A DNA stretch of 64,000 nt from Schistocephalus solidus (taxonomy: Eukaryota; Platyhelminthes; Cestoda; Diphyllobothriidea; Diphyllobothriidae), in the NCBI GenBank assembly GCA_017591395.1, contig WEDG01000352.1:186001-250000 (forward strand). Reading direction: 5' to 3'. Position 1 is the stretch's first letter, and every line of letters starts with the position of its first letter. Shown here in pieces: positions 56,088 to 64,000 of the stretch. The position numbers and the translations under genes are program-made. The notes under the pieces are model-generated. The model saw only the letters and a list, made by a program, of their open reading frames with translations. It did no database searches and had not been told where the DNA came from.

Positions 56088-56454
56088 ACGACAGTTCGAC
56101 CGTCGTAGTCCGACGATGTCCACCGTATGCTCCATGGTAAAGTGGAGCGGGGACGGTGACTTGCGCGTGATTTAGTTTAAAGTGATAGTAGACTTACGCT
56201 GCATCTACCGCACTCTCTCTTCCCCCCCACCTGAGCCCGGTGTCAAGACAGAGTCAAGAAGACCGGAGGCGGGAGAGGACGCAGGTGGCTGGCACGGCTG
56301 GGTCCTCTAAGTCCTAGCCGCCCTAGGCGTGCCACCACACCTCCCATGTTCGGCATTTGTTAGCGGAGCGCAACCCGAATAACGCATGCCGTGCCCTGAT
56401 GTGGCCCCCGTGTTGGTCCAACGCATCTACCACGTGGCCTGTTTAGGGGGCACT
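56088..56454 (+). repeat. Repeat A nested in LINE F, 9-10-bp duplication
   Basis: It runs from ACGACAGTTCGACCGTCG to GTTTAGGGGGCACT. CATCAAGAC (10 bp if the next A is included) occurs at 56079-56087 and 56455-56463. Without the insertion the LINE F frame reads FADDIKTW, so the insertion hit just after the catalytic RT box. The middle of repeat A is missing relative to 3540-4240, but both termini are present. Confidence 0.85.
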
Positions 56455-56999
56455 CATCAAGACATGGCAACCCATCAACTGCAGGAATGAGGAACACACT
56501 GTACAAGATGGACTCAACCGACTATTTGAATGGTCCGATAAATGGAAGATGAAAGTTTACTTTGAGAAATGTATCGCACTGCAGATCAAAACGAAGAAGG
56601 CAAGTGCGATGTGCGACTGCCATCAATACTTCCTTGATGCAAGGTGCCTGTCAAATGTATCCGAGCAAAAGGACATAGAAATCACCATTTTTTCATCCCT
56701 TAAGCCCTCCACTCAACGTATCAGGGCAGTCAAAAGGGCGTCCAGTGTCCTGATTGCCATTAAAGGAACTTTCAATAATATTGATAAGGAAATACTTTAA
56801 AAAGTTTACGGTAAGTTTATTTGCTCAAACCTGGAATATGGACTTCCGGCGTGGCAAACGGGACTGAAAAAAATATTATCTGTTCCAACTGAGTGTGATT
56901 GATTAAGTTGGCTTATCAGTTTCTAAATATTTGTCCGTTCGAAATCAATGTTAGTGAGCAACTCATGAGATGTCAGGGTATTCGAAGGGATGGGATCGA

Positions 57000-57740
57000 G
57001 TTAAAGGGTATAATGTTTAGCAAAGAAGGAATTTAACAATTCTGCCTCGTCCAAATCCTCGGAAATGAAATTATTATTGCAATCTAGTAAGGGTGGAATG
57101 ATTTTGTGAGATTTAGCGGAAAAATGGAGGCGGAACACTTGAGCAACAGATCTGGAAGTATTATCATCGGTAATGGCTAGAGACTCTTGCGCGATCCTCA
57201 TTTTGGAAACTAATGCAAATATTTTAGCAATCCTTAAGTGAACCAATAACGAACTTATAGACAGATCCTTGAGCTCCTTTTGTAATTTTTTAAGCCAATT
57301 TTGAAGAAAGTTTGGTACTGTGGAATAAGCAGCATTAGATATAATGGTCTTTTGTGGAATGAAATTGAGGATACCTTATGTTCGGCCTTGCAATGTATCG
57401 TGGAAAAACATGGATCATTCTTTGAAAAAATGCTTGGCCAATCCAGAATGCTTGTAATTTTTTTAATAATTGTTTGTTAACGTGAGCAAAGTCGAAAAAG
57501 GTACGTTTTATTTCTGGCTTTACGGAGGAGGAGACTGGAAATAAAATAATGAATTAGCACATGATCACTTGACAAAAGGTTTTCATTGGAAATTCAAAAG
57601 CAAAGGCTGGATACAGTTAGTAAAAATTAAATCTAAAATACTATCTTTTCTAGTAACTGAGCTGACTAAATGAAACCTGCTTTGGAAAAGTAAATCGTGT
57701 TCAAAAAGTTCTCAAATTTTGGCGGAGAAGTACTTGCATG
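57000..57740 (-). pseudogene. LINE H, endonuclease end and linker
   Basis: Complement: RKDSILDLIFTNCIQPLLLN (about 57590-57650) and NLLSSDHVLIHYFISS (about 57540-57590), the end of the AP endonuclease with its SDH motif. Then LLVHLRIAKIFALVSKMRIA, SHKIIPPLLDCNNNFISEDL and DEAELLNSFFAKHYT (57005-57110), the pre-RT linker. The phrasing differs from LINEs D-G, so it is another family. Both ends are truncated, at LINE F on the left and at the LINE K 3' end on the right. Confidence 0.65.
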
Positions 57741-57744
57741 CCAG

Positions 57745-60202
57745 TCGATTTATAATTCAGTATAATTCAGTATATTTAAGGGAGATAGGCAGAGCCTTTG
57801 AAAACCCTATTTACAGATAGACGCTAGCAAAACAAGCAAATGTTACTTGGCAATAGTCGTTTTAGTATATTGATCATTGCTGTCGACTAAATATATGTTC
57901 ATCAATTAAAAATGCATCAAGTATTTTTTAAACATTTCAACGCTTTCAGCCTGAACAACCGAAGCTGGCAGTTTGTTCCAGTCTTCAATCTCCCGTTGGG
58001 AAATGAAGTTGGCCCGCACTTCAAGTTTGGCGTGTTTTCTTTTCAGTTTGTATTGGTGACCTCGGAGACTTGTCATGTTTGCCAATTCGAAAAAGTTGGC
58101 CATCTGAAGAGCACAATGAACTCCTCTAACCGGTTTGAAGACTAAGATCATTTCCCCTCTGTATTGCCTAAAAGAGAGAGGAAAAATTTAAGTCTTTCTA
58201 GGCGGCCATCATAGGGTAGGCATTCCAATCCGCTGACTAGTTTCGTTGCCCTCCGTTGAACTTTCTCCAGCAGAGCGTAGTCATGTTTCGTCCAAGGGCG
58301 CCACGCCTGAACGCAATATTCCAACACCGGCCGGATAAATTTTCCAAACACGCGCCCAAAAAGCTCTCCGTCAAAATTATCGAAGAACTTACTGATTGCG
58401 CCTAAGATACACCTAGCTTTCTTTGCGATATTCGCACAGTGCGACGATGGTTTGAGAGTTGGTGTTATCCATATACCCAAGTCCTTTAGAATGGAATAAT
58501 CTACCACTGCAAATTAGGTTGTCGTCTACATTAGCTATTTTCAAAACCAAATTACGCAAACATTTAACTTCGAAAGATATAAAGTCCTTATTGTCTGTTT
58601 CTTTCCCCAAACTCGCAACTTTTTGGATTTTGAAAAGGGTCCTCCTGGTATTTGAGGCAGATCCCTTGATATTATATTGGTCTCTAATTATATTTTTCCA
58701 TCATCCTCTGCAGAGTCAATCTTTGCATTCACTTTTCTTCCCCTCCTTTTAAACTAGCATTGCCAACTCTTGACAACCTTGATACTTTCCTTCGAATTTT
58801 GCAACCCTGACGATAGTCTCAGGATCTGTTGATGATCAAAGTGGGTTCTGATGGTTTCGCCTCTTTGGTGATGGACTATACAGTCAGCAAGGTCGCATCT
58901 CGATGATGATCTCGTGACCTCTACTGTCCCCTCTTCGTTTCGACCATGTTGTCTACGATGAGTTCGTCCTCTCTCACCTCCACTGGTGTTTATAAACAGT
59001 AGCTCTGACTGCTATATTACCTCTCACCCGACAAGGAGCGTCCCGAACCCCTCATACGCAGTCAGCAACATCACAATACTATCCCATTGCATTTAGCTAT
59101 TAATTTTTAGTGAAGCAGTTTTTCTCCTATTTTTAAATTGGCGGCTCGCCGAACTCCGCCTCCGATTTAACCCTAGGAGTTTTTTCACTGCTTCTTTTTC
59201 GAGTTAACCGTATATGCCAACGATTGTTGACTTTTGTTTTATAAATGTCAAATCTGTTTGAATCGGATATGTTTACCATACTACTCATTTCTGCTGTTCA
59301 TATGGATGCTCACATAGTGCAGCAATTATCCACTTTGTATTTATTTAAACCATGATACTAAGTTTGGAATGATGGGGCCCTCTGGGCCTTAAATATACAA
59401 TTTATTTATTTATTTATTTAATATTTACCTCCTGGAGTTGGTGACCAAAGATGAAGTACTGGTATTCAAACCTAATCATCCTTCTGGAACTAGACCACAG
59501 TCGGATTATTTGGCATTTGTTAAGATTAAGGTTCAGTAGCCACTCATCACACCATGTTTGCAAGCGATCTAAGTTTTGTTGTAATGTTCGCGCATCCTCC
59601 GGTTTTTCAATCGAGTTCCATAACTTCAAATCGTCAGCGAACATTACCTTCTCGCATGTCAGACAATCCAGGCAGTCGTTTACATATATCAGAAACAAAA
59701 TGGGACCCAGAACGCTGCCCTGCGGAACTCCACTGTGAACGGTTTCTAAGTGAGACTTGGCGTCGGGCAAATTAAAATCTCCTACGATTATTTTGACATC
59801 AAACGGAGCTTCTGTAACATTTCGCAAAGAGTTCGCAGAGCTAGCTTTAATTTTCTGAATGATAAGGAGGATAAAAACACAGCCAATTATAGTTTTGTTA
59901 TTCTGTGGGAGGATAAATGAAACGAAACAAGTATTTCCAGAAAACGAAGAAATGCTACGATCGTAAGGGGACTGTGCAAGAGACGATCTAACGTACAGAA
60001 GACCACCACCGCGACGTTTTTCAACGCAGTCTTGCGGGCATAAACAGAAATTATCTAAAGTGAGCGTCGAATCTAAAATTAGAGCATGAGCCCAAGATTC
60101 TGTGATGCACTTAAAACCTGAGTCAAACTCAAAAGCTGCAGTTCTTAGCTCAGTCCCCCTATTCACGACTAATCTCGCGTTGAGTGAAACTATACTGAGC
60201 AT
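57745..60202 (-). pseudogene. LINE K: EN-RT deletion fusion, interrupted by LINE C
   Basis: A 262-codon frame (60202 to 59414) starts LSIVSLNARLVVNRGTELRT, continues CITESWAHALILDSTLTLDN, GGGLLYVRSSLAQSPYDRSI and KIIVGDFNLPD. It jumps straight into ETVHSGVPQGSVLGPILFLI, FADDLKLWNSIEKPEDARTL and GHQLQEV. About 400 residues between GDFN and the GVPQG motif are deleted in frame. A plus-strand LINE C (58487-59424) interrupts; the frame resumes at about 58500 as ILKDLGIWITPTLKPSSHCA, RPVLEYCVQAWRPW, VQRRATKLVSGL. After a frameshift near 58165 it ends RGHQYKLKRKHAKLEV...NKLPASVV (57906). The 3' tail (TATACTGAAT)n lies at 57745-57780. Confidence 0.85.
58487..59424 (+). mobile_element. LINE C, 5'-truncated insertion in LINE K
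   Basis: It opens in frame with EWNNLPLQIRLSSTLAIFKT then KLRKHL (58490-58565), the C-terminal hallmark of a Jockey/CR1-like ORF2. An approximately 670-bp 3' region follows, ending CTCTGGGCCTTAAATATAC and a TTTA array (59398-59424). The last 500 bp match 62705-63222 closely. Removing the element rejoins LINE K codons (...QEVN / ILKDLG...) in frame. The target duplication, if any, is only about 3 bp. Confidence 0.8.
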
Positions 60203-61964
60203 ATTTGTGGAACGCGGGATAGGCTCATTAGTGTCTAGAGAAGAGAAAGACTTGGTGGAGGGGAAGTAGACTGTTGGGAAGAAGGTGTGTGCGAAAATTA
60301 AAATTGCTGCGTTCTACAATGTGCTAAGCTGTTACTGTTAACGAAATTAGGATTAGTGTAGAGAAACATATTTGGATGGTATACCTTGAGAGGAAAAATA
60401 ATGTATGCGTTAACAAAAATAGGAGAAGGCCTTTAAAAAGGATTTTAAGGAAGATTGGAAAAATAAGAAGGGGTTAGGGGAGAATCAGATTTGAAAATGG
60501 AACAAATGGTTTTGGAAAACTGTTACTATAAGGGGTAGAGTTAATTAATTTGGGAACCTGACAAGTTGTTTGGTTGAGGTGATTACTAAGAAATTTTTCT
60601 CGATGTATATTAGATGCTGGAGGGTTAGGAGGTTTCCGAACTCTTATGACGTTTTTATATTTGCAACTTAAATAAGGAGCATACTTACACTTGCCCGGGG
60701 TATTGATAAGCTTATTAGCTTGAACAGCTGAGACCCAGAGTGGATGGCGTGGAATGGGAATGAGACGGACTTGACACAGTTTCTTTTGGATTGAGTCAAC
60801 AGTAGGAATACAAGGAAAACTACTTTGAAATTTCAAAAGCAGTCGGTCTTGGCACTTTACATGGAGTCACTGGTATTAAAGATGGGCTAATGATATGGGT
60901 GAAACGTACTGAGCTTGATATTCCTATTCGCGAGTTAGAAAGCGTTAATTGAAGAAGAAAAGTTTGAGGTTAAGTTAAAGAGTTTTTTGAGCTGGACACC
61001 AGAAGAGCTTGCTGTACCGTCTCGTTGTGGTTTTCATAGCAATGACCAGACCTTGGGTTACTAGACTGAGATGCCGAAGACATATGCGAGAAGGGAGACC
61101 CATTCCTTCGCTGTATCTGTGTAAGATCAAAAAAGGAAACATTTTCCAACTTGTAGATAACGAAAAATGTGACCTCGTTGTTCAAAGATGGATTCCACCT
61201 CGATTGGTGCAAAAGAGTGACTAATATAGGTTGATTGTTGCTACGTGAGGAGAGGCGTTTGATTTTCGCTATTTTATAGTTAAAGCCGCATGATTCCAGG
61301 AAGTCTATGGCAACGTCAATAGGTCATCTGTCTCGAGAACATTTTTTTAAAAGCAAAATTATAATTTATTTTCTGTCGGTCTAATGTTTAGCTGGCAACT
61401 AAATGGATGACGGAGTCCAGATGCTGACATTTCTGAGAAGGAATATCTGAGATATCACCATCGAATATGTTCCCCAGTATACACTGAACTGATTCAAACA
61501 TTAAAAAAAGTCATAACTATTTTTTAAAGCAGACAAATCAAGCTGCTAAGCTTTAAAAACTGGTTGCATATGCATAGCACTGCTGTGATTACTAGATGCA
61601 ACCAAGCAACGCTTCAGTTCAACTGCTGAGAGCTTGTGTCGAGCTGAGACTTTCGTTCTCATTTTTGTTTTAGGTAATATCTTACACTTATTTCAAAATA
61701 AGAGGATATTTCTTAAACAAAACAAGAAAATTAGAAATTGTATGGGTAAAAAATTACACTGAAAAAGAAACTAGCAATGAGGGTACGCAGGGTAAACACC
61801 ACAATAAAAATTTCCTGCCAGTTAGTTTATTGTTGGAAATCGAATGTTTTTCCAAAAATGTAACTACATACCAATACCTTCTCAATGGGCAGCCCCATGT
61901 CGATTTTTGAGGAACAGAAGGGCCTCGCTGTTCTAATAAACTCATCACTCAAACCATATTCACA
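60203..61964. other. Unassigned; two minus-strand open frames
   Basis: Minus-strand frames at 60836-60474 (120 codons; Pro/Asn/Ser-rich, NHLNQTTCQVPK...) and 61212-60970 (80 codons) lie upstream of LINE K in its orientation. They could be remains of its ORF1 or 5' region. I recognise no domain in either. Nothing else is placed up to 61964. Confidence 0.35.
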
Positions 61965-62690
61965 GTGTGTAAAGGCAGCAAAACGCGCAACACAAGTTTT
62001 ATTTGCGCTCAGACGTGGAATTTGTGCAGATTGATAAGGAAATATTCCAAAAAACCTATTGAGAATTTGTTCGATCTAACTTGGAATATGCCGTCCAGGC
62101 CTGGCGTCCGTGGTTTTAGAAGGATTATCTACAGCTCGAACGAGTGCAGGCGAGGGCTACGAAGATGGTCAAGAATCTTAGTCATCTGCCTTACGAAACC
62201 AGACTAGTTGAATTTGATTTGTTTCCTCTCAATTACAGGCAACTACGCGGTGACCTCATCCAAACCTACCGGATTATCAGAGACCGCGAGTTTGCCCTAG
62301 AATTTACTGACTTCTTCGAATTGACTGAGACGGAACATCTGCGGAGTCATCCCATTAAACTGCAGAGGAAGTTCGTCCACACGGACGTCCGTCGGAACGC
62401 CTTTTCACAGAGGGTTGTTGGTGCATGGAACGGACTTCCTGATGAGGTGGTCCTTCCAGAAACTTTTGACACATTTAAATTCAAACTGGATACCCATTTA
62501 CTGAGAAACTGTTGTACATATAATGCAGCTTGCGTCAGTAGTATCAGCTTATGCCTGACCCACACATATCGATGACCTTACGCTTTCATTTGTCAGAGTT
62601 ATTGCTGCAAACGTTTATTCTTTTATCATTTTTGAATGTGAATAGAGAGCTCAAAGGGCCAAAATCCTTATTCCCTCAATAAAGTGACTG
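61965..62690 (+). pseudogene. LINE B, ORF2 C-terminus and 3' end
   Basis: It reads DVEFVQIDKEIFQKTY, FVRSNLEYAVQAWRPWF, then a 143-codon frame (62144-62575): [80 protein letters not shown]. These are the thumb and C-terminal motifs of CR1-like RTs. The 3' end ...TTCCCTCAATAAAGTGACTG lies at about 62670-62690 and matches the minus-strand LINE B at 38172. It is 5' truncated; only the part before 62144 has stops. Confidence 0.8.
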
Positions 62691-62704
62691 AAAGTGACTT
62701 AACT

Positions 62705-63222
62705 CTACTGATAATCTCGTGACCTCTGCTGGCCCCTCTTCGTTTCGACCCTGGTGTCCACGAGGAGTTCCTCCTCTCTAATCTCCACTGGTGGTTACAA
62801 ACAGTAGCTCTGATTGTTATATTATCTCTCACACGACAAGGAGCGTTTCGGACCCTCATACGTTGTTAGCAACATCACAATACTATCCCATTGCATCTAG
62901 CTATCAATTTTTTAGCTGAAGCAATCTTTTTCTCCTAGTTTTTTTAAATTGGTGGCTCGCCGATCTCCACCTTTAATTTAACCCTAGGAGTTTTTTTACT
63001 GCTTCTTTTCTAGTTCACCCGTATATGTCAAAGCTTGTTGACTATTGTTTTAAAAATGGCAAATCGTTCCGAATCGGATATGCCCACCATATTATTCATT
63101 TCTGCTGTTAATATGGCTGCTCACATAGTGCAGCAATTATCCACTTTGTATTTATTTATACCGCGATACGAAGTTTGAAATTACGAGGCTCTCTGGGCCT
63201 CAAATATACAATTTATTTATCA
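62705..63222 (+). repeat. LINE C 3' untranslated region, second copy
   Basis: About 500 bp align nearly end to end with 58905-59410, from ATCTCGTGACCTCT through GACAAGGAGCGT, CCCATTGCAT, ACCCTAGGAGTTTTTT and CACATAGTGCAGCAATTATC to TCTGGGCCTCAAATATACAA with a short TTTAT tail. The coding part is absent. It lies immediately behind the LINE B 3' end. Confidence 0.8.
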
Positions 63223-63874
63223 TATATGTGCTTGAGAAAACTTCTTAGTATAACAGATACATTTGACTAATAATGAGGCTATGTCAGATGAAATCGTTTG
63301 ACACTGAAGATTCCCGCTGGTTGGAGAGGACGAGTCTCACAGGTATAAGCAGGGGCTAAAGTGTTAAAAATGGAAATTTTTATCCAAAAACCAGCGTATA
63401 ATTTCAGCTGGGAATAAGGAAATCCTGAAAAATTTAAATGCACACTTATCTTTCAAAAACGAGCTGCGAGCCTTGACCTTGAGCTCTCAATGACTTTCCA
63501 TTTCTTAACGCGCGCCCTTCGAATTCGATTTAAAATTATCGACCTCTGAGTAATTTACTTCTTTCGAGATTTCAGTCTATTGACCACTCTTGCGGACTTT
63601 ATTAATTAAGCTTTGGATTCTATTCAACACACTCTTCATCCTCATAAGATTTCTGCAGGAAAACAGCAGAATCATCAGATAACATCCTTTTGTGCACATC
63701 TCACCAGAAACTCCCCGAGATCTTCCATTATACTGAGGACTGAGTCATTTTGATATTTTATTCATAAGGTTGCTCCCGCTAAAACCTTCATACCATATTT
63801 TTAACACCCTTTATCGTTTTTGCGATCTATCATTGAATTCAAAGATATACGTTTTGGGAATTAAGCAAAATACA
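63223..63874. other. No recognisable feature
   Basis: AT-rich unassigned sequence. Confidence 0.45.
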
Positions 63875-63949
63875 TCGTACCGCTGACGTTTGAACCAGGA
63901 AACCAGTGTGTGAGAAACAACGGTGATACCACAGAGCTATCGCTGTACG
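63875..63949 (-). tRNA. Weak tRNA-like sequence (possible SINE head)
   Basis: The complement has an A-box-like TAGCTCTGTGG (63929-63939, one mismatch to the consensus) and a B-box-like GGTTCAAACGT (63886-63896, two to three mismatches). They are separated as in a tRNA, with GTAC repeats at the ends that could pair. It is too diverged to assign an anticodon or to call a functional gene. Confidence 0.25.
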
Positions 63950-64000
63950 ACGAACTTGCTGATTTAAATTTAAATGACGGAATAAGCACTAGGTATAATA

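Larger units (their letters stand above)
54030..56998 (+). pseudogene. LINE F ORF2, interrupted by two insertions
   Basis: Endonuclease: LRFLYTNAQSLLQKQDELKV, DVHPDVLSF, ETWLQVQILDNEIAIDGYQI (54050-54215), later AQTANCLDLFFEMHPIDV and KSDHVMLLWEY (54605-54720). Linker QPVWLTRDLKRQLNQKSKYW (54935-54990), WFSASVFTDEADFKQ (55240-55280). RT: AKSPGRDQLPAKVLKELS (about 55410-55465), YIDFKKGFDSVPQRR (55803-55845), SGIPQGCVLGPLLF (about 55973-56018), FADD at 56068-56079. Repeat A splits it at 56088-56454; it resumes KTWQPINCRNEEHTVQDGLN, LFEWSDKWKMKVYFEKC (56460-56570), EQKDIEITIFSSLKPSTQ and KFICSNLEYG. A 45-bp LINE C end lies at 55341-55385. Confidence 0.85.

Noticed and set aside
58413..58752. Minus-strand frame 58610-58413 as additional LINE K coding sequence
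   Set aside because: The plus strand of the same stretch encodes a clear LINE C C-terminus (WNNLPLQIRLSSTLA), and LINE K rejoins in frame without it.
1..64000. CRISPR arrays, bacterial operons, phage or integrated virus genes
   Set aside because: No direct-repeat arrays with spacers, no ribosome-binding-site-led gene runs and no capsid or envelope-like sequence were seen; all recognisable enzymes belong to LINE, Penelope or DNA-transposon families.

Overview
The window looks like repeat-dense intergenic DNA from a large flatworm genome, most likely a tapeworm of the diphyllobothriid type. The evidence is a decayed RTE-type retrotransposon whose reverse transcriptase (RT) is followed by a tail of C2H2 zinc fingers, together with many Penelope-like elements (PLEs) carrying GIY-YIG nuclease domains and hammerhead-ribozyme motifs. 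The tapeworm assignment rests on remembered family resemblance, not on a search. I see no convincing host protein-coding gene, no rRNA, no CRISPR and no bacterial-style operon. Nearly all recognisable coding sequence is transposable-element debris with stops, frameshifts and nested insertions.

Layout, left third (1-25 kb): RTE zinc-finger tail (1-760), RTE linker (2175-2700) and RTE C-terminus (4250-5420), next to copies of an unclassified repeat called 'repeat A' here. Then come a LINE RT scrap (6836-7170), a PLE on the minus strand with an intact YVDD (7200-8790), and a mariner remnant (9000-9660). Three copies of a terminal-inverted-repeat element with a telomere-like interior follow (10236, 13421 and 16208), then a lone hammerhead motif (17664-17716), a tRNA-like sequence (19355-19425), a 150-bp inverted repeat (20952-21346) and a second PLE lineage (22540-23900).

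Middle (25-42 kb): two repeat A copies, one with a 15-bp target-site duplication; PLE fragments in both orientations; and a PLE 3' end with a hammerhead motif. A mariner at 36314-37660 is split by a 466-bp hAT-type element with a perfect 8-bp duplication. LINE tails follow, and then the best RTE copy (39715-41211).

Right third (42-64 kb): a minus-strand LINE (42100-47650) is split by a nearly complete minus-strand PLE (44165-47175) whose RT active site is mutated and whose upstream end is a palindrome of two hammerhead motifs. Then LINEs D, E and F lie on the plus strand, with repeat A and a 45-bp LINE end nested in F. LINEs H and K lie on the minus strand; K has an EN-RT deletion fusion of 262 codons and a nested plus-strand LINE. 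LINE B and LINE C 3' ends and a weak tRNA-like sequence close the window.

The genes do not form a pathway. The window reads as a layered insertion record: LINEs are the oldest layer, with PLEs, repeat A and other LINE ends inserted into them. LINE letters (B, C, D, E, F, G, H, K) and 'repeat A' are working labels for this window only. Element boundaries are by eye and good to roughly 10-50 bp unless a duplication fixes them.
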